Part shown: positions 44,050 to 53,639 of the stretch, in pieces | Layout: each line of letters begins with the position of its first letter | How positions within the stretch are numbered: the stretch's first letter is position 1 | From: Panacagrimonas sp052386745 | Lineage (GTDB): Bacteria; Pseudomonadota; Gammaproteobacteria; Nevskiales; Nevskiaceae | Assembly (NCBI GenBank): GCA_052386745.1 | Contig: JBQTJW010000007.1 | Location: 124,001-188,000 of the forward strand | Direction: 5' to 3' | Length of the DNA: 64,000 bases | Position numbers and translations under genes: made by a program | Notes under the pieces: model-generated | Told to the model about the DNA's origin: nothing | Seen by the model: only the letters and a program-made list of their open reading frames with translations | Databases searched by the model: none

Positions 44050-45630
44050 ATGTCCGAGAACCCTGCCCATAACCCTGGGCGACCCAAACTCCCGCCAGCC
44101 TTCTTCGAGCGCTTCGGAAGCCGCGTTCTGACTTCGCCCCAACGGCGGCACCCATACGAGAACCCCGAGCGCGGCGCACCGGGGCACTGCATCGGGGTGC
44201 TTCTTCCCGATTCCGAGGCGGAGGTGAACGCGGCGCTGGAGATCGCCAATCGCGAGGGCCTGCATTTCGTGCTCAGCAGCGGGCGCACCGGGCTGGTGGA
44301 AGCGCAGCGCCCGGAGGGCGAATGGGTGCTGAGCCTGGAGCGGCTCAATCGTCCGCTGGAATTCGCGCTGGCTGACGGCCGTGCGTTTCAATTCGAAGCG
44401 GGGCAGACGCTGGACGTGGCGGGCGAACGGCTTTTCGACTGGTGGTCCGGGCTCGGCAGGCCCGATCCGCAGGACGCCACCATCAGCGTGCAGGCCGGCC
44501 TGGCAGTGGACGCGCTCAACCAGCTGCTGGCGCCGCTGGGCCTGATGTTCCCCATGGAGATGGGTTCCACCGCTTCGGCGACGGTCGGCGCCTGCGTGGC
44601 CAACGCCTCGGCCGGCGCCAACGCGGTGTGCTACGGCACGGCGGCGCACATGGCGGTGTCGGCGAGCGGATTCTGGGGCGACGGCAGCGCCGCCGGCCCC
44701 TGCGCCGCGGAGCGCTGGACGCGCCCCGACCCCTCCGCGCTGGCCATCGATTCCACTCGCCTGCCCGATGCCTGGGGGCTGGTCGGGTCGCAGGGTGTGT
44801 TCGGCCTGATCACGCGCCTGGAGCTGCGCACGCAGCGCGTTCCGCTGGCGCGCGAGGCGGTGATGCTGGCGGTGTCCGGCATGCCGGAGGCCATGGCCAT
44901 CTTCGGGAAAGCTCGGGCGGAATTCGGGAGCGATGTCGAGGAGTTTGAGTTCCTTTCGCGCAGCGCCGTGGAGCTGGTACTGCGGCGCAAGGGCGGCGAC
45001 CTGCGGCTGCCGTTCGAGCAGGTGCCGGATGCGCCTTACCTGGTGCTGTTGCAGGTCAAGAGCAACGACGCCGACGGCGCACTCGCCGAAAAGCTGTACG
45101 CGTTCTGCTCGGAGCGCGCGGGCGTGCCGGACGCTGCCATCGGCTACGGGCCGCTGCATGCGCTGAAGAAGGTCCGCCACTCGGTCACCGAGGCCAGCAA
45201 CCTGGAAATGCGCGCGCTCGGCGGCGGCCGGCTGTCGTTCGACACCGCCACGCCGGTGGCCTGCTTCGGCGATTACCTCGATCGGCTTGCGCGCGAGCTG
45301 CGCGAGCTACGTCCCGCGGTGCAGCTTGTGGATTTCGGCCATGCCGGGGTCGGTGGCGCGCACCTGCACCTCATCGGCAGCGCGCAGAGCCCGGTGGGAC
45401 CGGACGCGGCCCTGCTCACGCAGCGGGTATTCGATATCACCGCGGCGTTCGGCGGCACCTACAGCGCGGAACACGGCGTAGGCCCGAAGTGGGCGCAGGA
45501 GTTTATCCAGCGCACGCCGTCGGACCGGTTCGCGGCACTGGTCGAGCGCAAGCGGCGGTTTGATCCCAACCACGTCTTGCAGCCACGCAGCTTCGGGCTG
45601 GGGAAGGGTGCGGTCCAGACCGGGGCGTGA
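44050..45630 (+). CDS. FAD-linked oxidase (GlcD / D-2-hydroxyacid dehydrogenase type)
   Basis: Encodes 526 residues. A flavoprotein of the FAD_binding_4 plus FAD-oxidase_C class that oxidises 2-hydroxyacids such as D-lactate, glycolate or 2-hydroxyglutarate. The N-terminal FAD domain shows SSGRTGLV, MFPMEMGSTASATVGACVANASAG and LVGSQGVFGLIT. The C-terminal domain has DFGHAGVGGAHLHL, supplying metal-binding His, and SAEHGVGPKWA. The exact substrate is not evident. The AEC transporter gene downstream overlaps by 4 nt and may import or export the acid. Confidence 0.85.
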   Translation: MSENPAHNPGRPKLPPAFFERFGSRVLTSPQRRHPYENPERGAPGHCIGVLLPDSEAEVNAALEIANREGLHFVLSSGRTGLVEAQRPEGEWVLSLERLNRPLEFALADGRAFQFEAGQTLDVAGERLFDWWSGLGRPDPQDATISVQAGLAVDALNQLLAPLGLMFPMEMGSTASATVGACVANASAGANAVCYGTAAHMAVSASGFWGDGSAAGPCAAERWTRPDPSALAIDSTRLPDAWGLVGSQGVFGLITRLELRTQRVPLAREAVMLAVSGMPEAMAIFGKARAEFGSDVEEFEFLSRSAVELVLRRKGGDLRLPFEQVPDAPYLVLLQVKSNDADGALAEKLYAFCSERAGVPDAAIGYGPLHALKKVRHSVTEASNLEMRALGGGRLSFDTATPVACFGDYLDRLARELRELRPAVQLVDFGHAGVGGAHLHLIGSAQSPVGPDAALLTQRVFDITAAFGGTYSAEHGVGPKWAQEFIQRTPSDRFAALVERKRRFDPNHVLQPRSFGLGKGAVQTGA

Positions 45631-46526
45631 GCGCCTTTTTGCTGCTGGTCGCGTGTCCGGCGCTGGGCTGGGCGTTTGCGCGCGGTCAATGGATGCCGGC
45701 CAATGCGGCGGCCGTCATCAACGCCTGGCTGCTGCGGGTGGCGCTACCGGCACTGGTGCTGGAGCAGGTGCCCCGCCTGCACTGGGAGCCGGCGCTGCTG
45801 TTCGCGGCGCTCACGCCGTGGCTGGTCGTGGCCGGCGCCGCGCTGTTCATTCCCATGGTCGGGCGTCGGCTCGGATGGAGCCGCGGCAGCATCGGGGCGC
45901 TGGTGCTGACCTGTGGCCTGGGGAATACGTCGTTCGTCGGCCTTCCCATGGTGCAGGCGCTGGCAGGCCCGCAGGTGCTGGGTGCGGCGCTGATCGCCGA
46001 TCAGCTCGGCAGTTTCCTGGCGTTCTCGTCGGTGGGGATGGTGATTGCGTCCGCCTACGCGGGCGACCGGGTTGAGGTGCTGGACGTGCTGCGGCGCCTG
46101 CTGCGGTTTCCGCCGTTTCTCGCGCTGCCGGTGGCGCTTCTCGTTCGACAGCTGGGTGCCTGGCCCGAGCCGGTGGCCCTGGTGCTGCACCGCCTGGGCG
46201 ACACCCTGACGCCGCTCGCACTGTTCTCGGTGGGGCTGGTGTTCCAGTTCAGCGCGCTGCGCGGTCGGTCGAAGTTCCTGTATGTGGGACTGGCCTGGAA
46301 GCTGGTGCTGGCGCCGCTGTGCGCGCTGGTGATCGCGCTGCTGTGCGGCATCGGTGGCACACCCCTACTGGCAGGGGTATTGCAGGCGGCTCAAGGCCCG
46401 ATGATCACCGCGGGCATCCTCGCGCAGGAGCGTCGCCTGGACCCGCCGCTGGTCACGCTGGTGGTGGGCAGCGGCATCCTGCTGTCATTCGTGACCGCTC
46501 CGCTCTGGTTCCTGCTGATCCGCTGA
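45627..46526 (+). CDS. AEC-family permease
   Basis: Encodes 299 residues from a GTG overlapping the preceding stop (GTGA). About ten hydrophobic helices and the auxin-efflux-carrier-type pattern: LPALVLEQVPRL, CGLGNTSFVGLPMV, DQLGSFLAFSSVGMVIA in the first half and LTPLALFSVGLVFQF in the second. Such proteins move carboxylates such as malate or related compounds. Coupling to an FAD oxidase suggests a hydroxyacid substrate, by inference. It converges on holC. Confidence 0.88.
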   Translation: MSAFLLLVACPALGWAFARGQWMPANAAAVINAWLLRVALPALVLEQVPRLHWEPALLFAALTPWLVVAGAALFIPMVGRRLGWSRGSIGALVLTCGLGNTSFVGLPMVQALAGPQVLGAALIADQLGSFLAFSSVGMVIASAYAGDRVEVLDVLRRLLRFPPFLALPVALLVRQLGAWPEPVALVLHRLGDTLTPLALFSVGLVFQFSALRGRSKFLYVGLAWKLVLAPLCALVIALLCGIGGTPLLAGVLQAAQGPMITAGILAQERRLDPPLVTLVVGSGILLSFVTAPLWFLLIR

Positions 46527-46554
46527 GGCCGCGAGGCGCATGCAAGCTACGAAG

Positions 46555-47010
46555 TCAGCGCGGCTGCCATCCCCCGGCGGCGTTCTGTTCAAAGGTGTTG
46601 ATGTCGTAGCCGCGATCCTTGTAGAAGCGGAACCGCTCGCGCGAAGCAGCGCGCAGCGCGACATCTTCCGGCACCACCTCCAGCACGCGCTCGAAGCTCG
46701 AAAACCACGGCGGGACATCTGCGCCCAGGTTGACCAGGATGGCGCGATGCGTCTCCGGTGGATCCGCCAGCCCGATCAGCACCGGGGGCAGCGGCGGTTC
46801 GATGGCCGCTCCGGTGTGGCGCTCGTGGGCCACGAAGCCGCCCTGGCGGAAGCTCCAGAGCGCGCCGTCGACTTCATCAGCAGTTCCCACGTCCGGCGCC
46901 CGAACGAAGATTCGCAGGCCGGCGGCCGCCGCCTTTTCGCACAGGCGGCAGGCCGTCAGCACGGCGTTGCCGCTGCTGGCGGTCAGCAGGTAGAAGTCGA
47001 CGCGCGTCAT
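46555..47010 (-). CDS. holC: DNA polymerase III chi subunit
   Basis: Encodes 151 residues. A clamp-loader accessory that links the replisome to SSB. Family marks are the N-terminal VDFYLL, AC-LCEKA, LW-F-GGFVAHE and the C-terminal RERFRFYKDRGYDINTF. It follows pepA by 19 nt on the same strand, the classical pepA-holC order. Confidence 0.9.
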   Translation of the reverse strand: MTRVDFYLLTASSGNAVLTACRLCEKAAAAGLRIFVRAPDVGTADEVDGALWSFRQGGFVAHERHTGAAIEPPLPPVLIGLADPPETHRAILVNLGADVPPWFSSFERVLEVVPEDVALRAASRERFRFYKDRGYDINTFEQNAAGGWQPR

Positions 47011-47029
47011 GCCGCAGCCAAGCTGTAGC

Positions 47030-48553
47030 TCACTCCTCGTTTTTCTTGGCGACCACGTTGAGCAGGTACTGCACGATCAGCGGCACCGGCCGGCCCGTGG
47101 ATTTCTTGCCGACCCACGCCGTGCCGGCAATATCCAGGTGCGCCCACTTCATCTTCTTGGTGAACCGGTGCAGGAACGTGGCGCCGATGATGGCGCCGCC
47201 CTGGCGTCCGCCTTTGGTCGCGATGTTGGCGATGTCGGCGCATTCGCTCTTGATGTGGTCGTCGTACTCCGGCCACAGCGGCAGTTCCCACACGCGGTCG
47301 CCGATCTGTTCACCGGCCGCGGTGAGCTGGCGCGCCAGGCCCGAATGGTTGGAGAACAGGCCGCTGGGATAGCCGCCCAGCGCCACCACGCAGGCGCCGG
47401 TGAGCGTGGCCATGTCGATGCACACCGCGGGCTCGTAGTTGCGCTCCACGTAGGTGAGCGCGTCGGCCAGGATGAGCCGCCCTTCCGCGTCCGTGTTGAG
47501 CACCTCGATGGTGATGCCGGCCATGCTCGTCACCACGTCGCCGGGCTTCACCGCCAGGCCGTCCGGCAGGTTTTCCGACGCCGCGACCACGCCCACCAGG
47601 TTGATCGGCAGCTTGAGTTCGGACACGGCCTTGAACACGCCCAGCACGGCGGCGCCGCCGCACATGTCGAACTTCATCTCGTCCATGCCTTCGGACGGCT
47701 TGATGCTGATGCCGCCCGCGTCGAAGGTCAGGCCTTTGCCGACCAGGGCCACCGGCTTTTCGCCCTTGGTGCCCTTGAGATATTCCAGCACGATCAGCTT
47801 GGCCGGCTGCCGGCTGCCGGCTGAGACCGACAGCAGCGAGCCCATGCCGAGCTTCTTCATCTCCGCTTCTTCCAGCACGTTCACCTTGACGAGTGAGCGT
47901 TCCCCACCCGCTGCCAGTCCCAGCGCCGCTTCGGCGAGGTAGGCAGGAGTGCAGATGTTGCCCGGCAGGTTTCCAAGATTCTTCGCAAGTGCCTGCCCGG
48001 CACCGATCGCCAGCGCCTCTGCCATGCCCGATTCCCCGGCGGGAAGGTCGGAGCGGCGGGGGACATCAAACGTGAGGCGCTCAAGCTTGTAGACCGGAAG
48101 GTCTTCCTTTGCCTGCTCTCCGCGACATTCGTCAAATCGGTAAAATTCTGACTGCGTCGTCAACACGGCCTGCTGAACGTTCCAGTGAAAATCGCGGCCC
48201 TTGATCTCCTGGTGCGTGAGAAAATTGACTGCGTCAATCGAGCCTGTACCTCGCAGCGCGCGTGCGCTGGACGCAATCACCTTGCGGAAAGCCGCCTCGT
48301 CGAAGCTGCGCTCCCGGCCCAGACCGACGAGCATCACCCGATCCGCAAACGTCCCTGGCAGGTTGTGCAGGATGACGGTCTGCCCCAGCTTTCCGTCCAT
48401 GTCGCCGCGGCGCATCACACTGCCGACGGCACCGCCGGAGACCTGATCGATGATCTCAGCTGTATTGGTGAGCGTACGGCGATCGAACACGCCAACGATC
48501 ACACAGGCCACGCGCTGCTTCTCGGGGTTGCCGCTTTTAACGAAGTATTCCAT
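47030..48553 (-). CDS. pepA: Leucyl aminopeptidase (cytosol aminopeptidase)
   Basis: Encodes 507 residues of the M17 family, a hexameric two-metal aminopeptidase; homologues also bind DNA in Xer recombination and regulate genes. The catalytic domain has GKGLTFDAGGISIKP, the metal-binding MKFDMCGGAAV and the hallmark NTDAEGRL. The ATG at 48553 has an AGGA ribosome binding site. It diverges from lptF, a conserved layout in gammaproteobacteria. Confidence 0.96.
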   Translation of the reverse strand: MEYFVKSGNPEKQRVACVIVGVFDRRTLTNTAEIIDQVSGGAVGSVMRRGDMDGKLGQTVILHNLPGTFADRVMLVGLGRERSFDEAAFRKVIASSARALRGTGSIDAVNFLTHQEIKGRDFHWNVQQAVLTTQSEFYRFDECRGEQAKEDLPVYKLERLTFDVPRRSDLPAGESGMAEALAIGAGQALAKNLGNLPGNICTPAYLAEAALGLAAGGERSLVKVNVLEEAEMKKLGMGSLLSVSAGSRQPAKLIVLEYLKGTKGEKPVALVGKGLTFDAGGISIKPSEGMDEMKFDMCGGAAVLGVFKAVSELKLPINLVGVVAASENLPDGLAVKPGDVVTSMAGITIEVLNTDAEGRLILADALTYVERNYEPAVCIDMATLTGACVVALGGYPSGLFSNHSGLARQLTAAGEQIGDRVWELPLWPEYDDHIKSECADIANIATKGGRQGGAIIGATFLHRFTKKMKWAHLDIAGTAWVGKKSTGRPVPLIVQYLLNVVAKKNEE

Positions 48554-48789
48554 AGCTGAATCCTGATTCTAGTTTTTTGACCTAATTTGTCGGTTGTACT
48601 GCCTGAGGAGCTCTTGACCAGTTCATCGCGACTTTCGTTCCATTTCCGGAGGCGATCATAAATTCCCGGGAACGCGATAAACGACGGAAGACGGATATTT
48701 TACGCAAATTCTCCAAAGCATCGCGACCTGCGTGACAGGGCCGGGTGGCGCATCTGCATAATGCCCGCTGAATCCAATCCGGAACCGCG

Positions 48790-49890
48790 ATGCTCGGTCG
48801 AACCCTGGACCGCTACCTGCTGCGCGAAACGGCGGTCGCCACCGTCGCCGTCACGCTCATCCTGCTGGCGATCATGCTGTCGGCCCGCTTCGCCAAGTTC
48901 CTCGCCGCGGTGGCGACGGGCGAACTGCCGCGCGACGTGCTGGCCATGGTCGTGGGCCTGTCCAGCGTGCAGTACCTGGTGCTGCTGATCCCCGCGGCGC
49001 TGCTGCTGGCGGTGATGCTCACGCTGGGGCGCCTATACAAGGACAGCGAGGTGGCCGCCATGATGGGCTGCGGCGTCAGTCTGGGCGGGCTGTACCGACC
49101 GTTTCTTGCCCTGTCAGCGGTGATGGCCATCATCACCGCGTGGTTGGCATTCGATGCCGGGCCCTGGGCGGGGCGGCAGGTGGACTACATTTCCAAGGAC
49201 GCGCGCCGGCTCGTCCAGTACACGCCGTTCGAGCCGGGCCGCTTCAAGAGCGTGGCGGGCGGGCGCGCCGTTTTCTACACCGAGCAGATGGAACCCGGCG
49301 GGCAGAAGCTGACGACGGTTTTCGCGCGCATGGACGAGGTCCGCGCCGGCGAGAACGCTGAAAGCGTCGTGATTGCACGGGAGGGCCGCCAGCTTGCCGA
49401 TACCGCGAGTGGCGAGCGCAAGCTCACCCTGTACGATGGCTGGCGCTACGCCGGGCAGCCGGGCCGCGCCGATTTCGACGTGATCCGCTTCGACGAATTC
49501 GAGACGCGCATCACGCCGCCGGAGTTCGTCTACATGGCCGGCAAGCGCAAGCTGGCCCTGACGCGCGACCTGCTGAAGTCGGACGACCCTGACGACAAGG
49601 CCGAGCTCGCCTGGCGCGTCGCGGCGCCGGTGTCGGTGTTCATCCTGGGCCTGCTCGCGGTGCCGCTGGCCTACCTGCGCCCGCGCCAGGGCCGCTACGG
49701 CAAGCTGGTGATCGGCATCGTGCTTTACCTCGTGTATTCCAATCTCATGGGCCTGGGACAGACCTGGATCGCCAAGGAGAAGGTGCCGGCGGTGATCGGC
49801 CTGTGGTGGGTGCACCTGATCTTCGGCCTGAGCGCGTTGACCATGCTGGCGCGCCAGCAGGGCTGGTGGCCGGGGCGGCGCGCGGCATGA
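48790..49890 (+). CDS. lptF: LPS export permease LptF
   Basis: Encodes 366 residues. A permease of the LptB2FGC lipopolysaccharide transporter. Six TM helices in the usual 3 + periplasmic domain + 3 layout, with a beta-jellyroll periplasmic domain (about 130-260). N-terminal LGRTLDRYLLRETAVAT is typical. Its stop overlaps lptG (ATGA). A TGCATAAT lies 34 nt upstream and may be a promoter. Confidence 0.95.
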   Translation: MLGRTLDRYLLRETAVATVAVTLILLAIMLSARFAKFLAAVATGELPRDVLAMVVGLSSVQYLVLLIPAALLLAVMLTLGRLYKDSEVAAMMGCGVSLGGLYRPFLALSAVMAIITAWLAFDAGPWAGRQVDYISKDARRLVQYTPFEPGRFKSVAGGRAVFYTEQMEPGGQKLTTVFARMDEVRAGENAESVVIAREGRQLADTASGERKLTLYDGWRYAGQPGRADFDVIRFDEFETRITPPEFVYMAGKRKLALTRDLLKSDDPDDKAELAWRVAAPVSVFILGLLAVPLAYLRPRQGRYGKLVIGIVLYLVYSNLMGLGQTWIAKEKVPAVIGLWWVHLIFGLSALTMLARQQGWWPGRRAA

Positions 49891-50966
49891 ACCACATCCT
49901 CGGGCGGCTCGACCGCTACATCATCACCGCCATTTTCGGGCTCAGCGCCATCGTCGGGCTGGGACTGGTGACGCTGTACAGCTTCATCAGTTTCATTACC
50001 GAGATCGACTCGGGCGGCGCCAAGGTGCTGACGGTGTCGGACGTGTTTCTCATCACCTTCTTCACCATGCCGGCCGGGCTCTACCTGCTCATGCCGCTGG
50101 TGGCGATGCTGGGCACGCTGCTCGGCATCGGCCAGCTGGCGGCGCAGAGCGAGCTCACTGCCATGCGCGCGGCGGGCTACTCCAACCTGCGCATCGGCCG
50201 CTCTGCGCTGATTGCCGGGCTGCTGCTGGGCCTGCTGTCGGTGCTGCTGGGCGAGAGCCTGGCGCCGGCAGGGCAGCAGGCGGCGGAGCGGCTGAAGTCG
50301 TCCGCGCGATCGGGCGGAGACCAGGCGAGCGTGCGCTCGCGACCCGTCTGGCTGCGCGAGGCCGGCAACGTGTTCCTGATCCGCCGCCTCCAGGCCGAGG
50401 ATCGCTTCGCCGACGCCGAGATCTACCGCTTCGACGACAGCCTGCGCCTGGGCTCCATCCTGAGCGTCGGGAACGCCAGTTTCGTGGACGGGACCTGGAA
50501 GCTCAGCGACGTGTCCGAAACCGTGTTCGACGCCAGCGCCGTGCGCGTGGTCAAGCACGCCAGCATGGACCTGGCCAGCGGTCTTCAGCCCGAGGTGCTC
50601 AAGCTCTACGTGCTCGAAGCCGACACCGTGTCGGCGTTCGGGCTGATGCGGCTCATCGCCTACCTGGACGACAACGGCCTGGACGCCACCGAGCAGCGGC
50701 TGGAGCTGTGGCGCAAGTTCATCGCGCCCATCACCGTCATGGCGATGGTGCTGTTCGCGGTCCCGTTCGTGTTCGGCCCCACGCGTGGCGGCGGCGCCGG
50801 GCAGCGCCTGCTGATCGGCGTGCTGGTGGGCATCGGCTTCCACCTGCTCAACGAGATCTCGGCCAATCTCGGTATTTTGTACGGATGGTCGGCGCCGCTC
50901 GCCGCGGGCTTGCCGACGGCCTTGCTGCTGGTGGCAGGAACCGTGCAGCTGTCGCGCGCGCGCTGA
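49887..50966 (+). CDS. lptG: LPS export permease LptG
   Basis: Encodes 359 residues from an ATG that overlaps the lptF stop; longer open frame upstream is a shadow. Second permease of the LPS transporter. It starts with LGRLDRYIITAIFGLS, has TM helices grouped at residues about 12-100 and 280-355, and a periplasmic domain between. It converges on an RDD gene 51 nt downstream. Confidence 0.95.
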   Translation: MNHILGRLDRYIITAIFGLSAIVGLGLVTLYSFISFITEIDSGGAKVLTVSDVFLITFFTMPAGLYLLMPLVAMLGTLLGIGQLAAQSELTAMRAAGYSNLRIGRSALIAGLLLGLLSVLLGESLAPAGQQAAERLKSSARSGGDQASVRSRPVWLREAGNVFLIRRLQAEDRFADAEIYRFDDSLRLGSILSVGNASFVDGTWKLSDVSETVFDASAVRVVKHASMDLASGLQPEVLKLYVLEADTVSAFGLMRLIAYLDDNGLDATEQRLELWRKFIAPITVMAMVLFAVPFVFGPTRGGGAGQRLLIGVLVGIGFHLLNEISANLGILYGWSAPLAAGLPTALLLVAGTVQLSRAR

Positions 50967-51017
50967 CCCGCGCGCTGGCCCGGGCGCGGACCGGGACGCG
51001 GCGGCCCGCGCCTAGGT

Positions 51018-51533
51018 TTAAGCGGGGCGTGGAACCACCACCACCTCGGTTCCCGCCAGCCAGTCGCAGGGCGCGCGCCGACGCGCCTCGGTCAGCATCA
51101 GGGCCGCGGCCGCCACCGACGCCAGTGCGCACAGTAGCGCCGCCGGCCGCGCCGCGGGCATGGCGGCCACCTTCGGCACCGAGAGCAGGGCCGGCATCAG
51201 GACCGCGCCCCAGGTCGCCAGCATGGCGCTGAAGCGCACCGCCGCGATCGGCCAGCGCAGCGGCAAGCCGTCGAGCCGGCGCACGCGCAGCTTCCAGGCG
51301 TACATGCCCAGCGTCTGCCCGCCGTGCACCCAGAACCAGCCGAAGAAGGCGAGCCCCACGCCAAAGAAATACAGCTGCATCCAGAATGTCTGCCGGGCAA
51401 GGCCCAGCAACTGCTCGCCGCCGATCACCTCCAGCAGCGACGCGGCCAGCCACAGGCCCAGGAGCAGGAGCCCGTCGTACACCGCGGCAGCAAGGCGCCG
51501 CCACAGCGGGGCGGGCAGAACCAGGGAAGACAT
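51018..51533 (-). CDS. RDD-family membrane protein
   Basis: Encodes 171 residues with three or four hydrophobic helices. The RDD domain is seen in the N-terminal LWRRLAAAVYDGLLLLGL (Arg and Asp in the first helix) and QTLGMYAWKLRVRRLDG. Function of the family is generally unknown; some members move cations. It converges on lptG, a position often seen in Xanthomonadales. Confidence 0.85.
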   Translation of the reverse strand: MSSLVLPAPLWRRLAAAVYDGLLLLGLWLAASLLEVIGGEQLLGLARQTFWMQLYFFGVGLAFFGWFWVHGGQTLGMYAWKLRVRRLDGLPLRWPIAAVRFSAMLATWGAVLMPALLSVPKVAAMPAARPAALLCALASVAAAALMLTEARRRAPCDWLAGTEVVVVPRPA

Positions 51534-51581
51534 GATCTCGACGAAACCGTGATGGAAGGGCGGAGCCGCGGTCGCGGCGAA

Positions 51582-52349
51582 TCAGCTGCGCGGCGTCTTC
51601 AGCAGTTCCACGGCCACGCCGTCGCGAAGCCCGAGCTGCGCGTGCAGGTAGGCGAATGCTTCGGCCGCCAGCCGCTCGCTGCCGCGAATGCCGAGCTCGA
51701 TGTGCCGCGGCCGCGTGGCATCGCCGCGCGAGGGCAGGCTGGACAGCTTGACCGCGGGGAAGCGCGCCAGCACCTGTTCCATCAGTTCCAGCAGGTCGCT
51801 CTCGGCCGACGAGCCGAGCACGCGCAGGGAAAATTCGACCGGCGGCTCGGTGCGGTGCAGCTGCGGATAGCGCTGGTCCAGCACCCATTCCAGCATGGGC
51901 CAGGCCATTTCCGGGAAGCCGGGCACGAAGTAATGGTGCTCGACAAAGAACCCGGAGACGCGATTGACGGGGTTGGGAATCAGGCCGGCGCCGCGGGCGA
52001 AGTCGGCCATCAGCACGCGGTGGGGCAGGGCGCGTTCACCGTACTCGGCAACGATCAGCGCCTCGGCCTCGCGGTGCCGTTCCAGCGGCACGCCGAAGGC
52101 CTGCGCCGCGGCCTGGCGCGTGAGATCGTCGGGCGTGGCGCCGATACCGCCGCAGGACAGCACGAGGTCGCCGCGCGCGCGCGTCTGCGTGATGGCCTGC
52201 GCGATGTCATGGATGTCGTCGCCCAGAAAGCGCGCCCAGTCCAGCGCCATTCCGCGCGCGCCCAGCAGTTCGATGGCCCTGGACAGGTGGCGGTCCTGGC
52301 GCTTGCCCGAGAGGATTTCGTCGCCGATCACGAACAGTCCGACTTTCAC
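51582..52349 (-). CDS. CinA/molybdopterin-binding-domain protein
   Basis: Encodes 255 residues. A MoCF-type (MogA/MoeA-like) domain as in the N-terminal half of CinA: GLFVIGDEILSGK, LDWARFLGDD, LSCGGIGATPDDLTR, then VPGFPEMAWPMLEWVL. It lacks the C-terminal nicotinamide-nucleotide amidase domain of full CinA. A damage- or cofactor-related nucleotide pyrophosphatase role is possible; the true substrate is unknown. It is 48 nt upstream of the RDD gene. Confidence 0.85.
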   Translation of the reverse strand: MKVGLFVIGDEILSGKRQDRHLSRAIELLGARGMALDWARFLGDDIHDIAQAITQTRARGDLVLSCGGIGATPDDLTRQAAAQAFGVPLERHREAEALIVAEYGERALPHRVLMADFARGAGLIPNPVNRVSGFFVEHHYFVPGFPEMAWPMLEWVLDQRYPQLHRTEPPVEFSLRVLGSSAESDLLELMEQVLARFPAVKLSSLPSRGDATRPRHIELGIRGSERLAAEAFAYLHAQLGLRDGVAVELLKTPRS

Positions 52350-52501
52350 GCCTGATCTCCAGCCTGAGGGTGTTCCGGGATGACCAGCAGGTGCTGGGGA
52401 ATTGCGGCGCGCGGCTGCGGGCGAATTCTATCGCGCGGCCGCGGCGTGCCGGCGATCGCGCTAGCATCGGCCACCCCCCAGGGTCACAGCGAGGAGAAAG
52501 A

Positions 52502-53050
52502 ATGATGAAAGTCCTGGTTCCAGTTGCGCATGGTTCGGAGAGTCTGGAAACCGTTGTCCTGGTCAACCTGCTGCGGCGGGCCGAAATCCCGGTTCGCATC
52601 GCCAGCATCGAGACGGAGACGGTCATCAACGGCAGCCGCGACATCCGCCTGGTGGCGGACGTGGCGATGTCGGACGTGGCGGGCGAAGACTTCGACGCCA
52701 TCATCCTGCCCGGTGGCGAGCGCGGCGCGCAGCGCCTGTCGCAGCATGGCCTGCTGATCGAGAAGCTGGCCTCGCAGCGGCTGGGGCATCGCTGGTACGG
52801 CGCCATCTGCGCCGCGCCCGCGCTCACGCTGTCACCGCATGGTTTGCTCGATGGCAAGCAGGCCACCTGTCACCCGCATTTCCGCGAGCGGCTGCTGCAT
52901 TACGTGGATCGGCCGGTGGTGATCGACGGCCACTGCATCACCAGCCAGGGTCCCGGTACCGCCGTGGAATTCGCCTTGACCTGGATCGAAAAACTGGTGG
53001 GCGCCGAAACGCGCAAGAAGGTGGCTGCGCCGGCACTGTTTGCCGCCTGA
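52502..53050 (+). CDS. DJ-1/PfpI/YajL-family protein
   Basis: Encodes 182 residues from the ATG at 52502, with AGGAG 8 nt upstream. A glutamine-amidotransferase-like fold of the DJ-1 superfamily. The nucleophile Cys sits in the elbow AICAAPALTL (about residue 105), and Glu in AHGSESLETV (about 15) is the usual partner. These proteins protect against carbonyl or oxidative damage, or act as chaperones. It converges on grxD across a shared hairpin terminator. Confidence 0.88.
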   Translation: MMKVLVPVAHGSESLETVVLVNLLRRAEIPVRIASIETETVINGSRDIRLVADVAMSDVAGEDFDAIILPGGERGAQRLSQHGLLIEKLASQRLGHRWYGAICAAPALTLSPHGLLDGKQATCHPHFRERLLHYVDRPVVIDGHCITSQGPGTAVEFALTWIEKLVGAETRKKVAAPALFAA

Positions 53051-53057
53051 GGCCACA

Positions 53058-53093
53058 AAGCCAGACGCCCGCATCGAGCGGGCGTCTGGGCTT
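53058..53093. terminator. Bidirectional hairpin terminator between DJ-1 gene and grxD
   Basis: CCAGACGCCCGC at 53061 and its exact reverse complement at 53078-53089 form a 12-bp stem with a 5-nt ATCGA loop, between two converging genes. There is no long T tract, so efficiency is uncertain, but the position is ideal for both. Confidence 0.75.
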
Positions 53094-53109
53094 GCGGCGG
53101 CCGGATGGT

Positions 53110-53439
53110 TCAGGCCGCTTTCTTGGCGGCCACGGCCTCGGTGAGCATCTTCTTGAGTTCGCCGGACTGGAACAGGTCCAGCGTGATGTCGCAGCCACCC
53201 ACCAGCTCGCCCTTGACGTAGAGCTGGGGGAAGGTCGGCCAGTTGGCGAACTTCGGAAGCGTGCGGTAGATGCTCTCGTCCTCGAAGATGTTGACGAAGG
53301 CGTACTCCACTTCACAGGCATTGAGCGCCTTCACGGTGCGTGCCGAAAAGCCGCACTGGGGAAACTCCGGCGTGCCCTTCATGTAGAGGATGATGGGGTT
53401 GTCGGTGACCTGCTTCTTGATGCGTTCGAGAGTATCCAT
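53110..53439 (-). CDS. grxD: Monothiol glutaredoxin (Grx4 type)
   Basis: Encodes 109 residues. A CGFS-type glutaredoxin that binds and transfers [2Fe-2S] clusters with glutathione and BolA partners. The active site is PQCGFSA (Cys29), with WPTFPQLYVKGELVGGCDI typical of the class. The N-terminus MDTLERIKKQVTDNPIILYMKGTP is canonical but is quoted here in parts only: MDTLERIKKQ then ILYMKGTP. A BolA-family gene (61124) elsewhere in the window could be a partner. Divergent from sodB. Confidence 0.95.
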   Translation of the reverse strand: MDTLERIKKQVTDNPIILYMKGTPEFPQCGFSARTVKALNACEVEYAFVNIFEDESIYRTLPKFANWPTFPQLYVKGELVGGCDITLDLFQSGELKKMLTEAVAAKKAA

Positions 53440-53639
53440 TTGGCCTCCTCGAAAGAGTGTTCGGGACCGCGATTATACCTGCGGCATTCGTGCCAGCGCG
53501 CAACGGAGAAGAGTGCGCCGTCCCCGTCACGGTATTGAAACTGCAAGGCACGCGCCGTATCGTTTGCTTTCGTTCACGCTTGCCTCTTGCCACATTCACG
53601 CCAGTCGGCCTTTGCGCTGACCAGCCAGACGAGGATTCC

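Noticed and set aside
50962..51015. GC-rich possible hairpin between lptG and the RDD gene
   Set aside because: No stem could be drawn with the length and symmetry of the two terminators reported, and there is no T tract.
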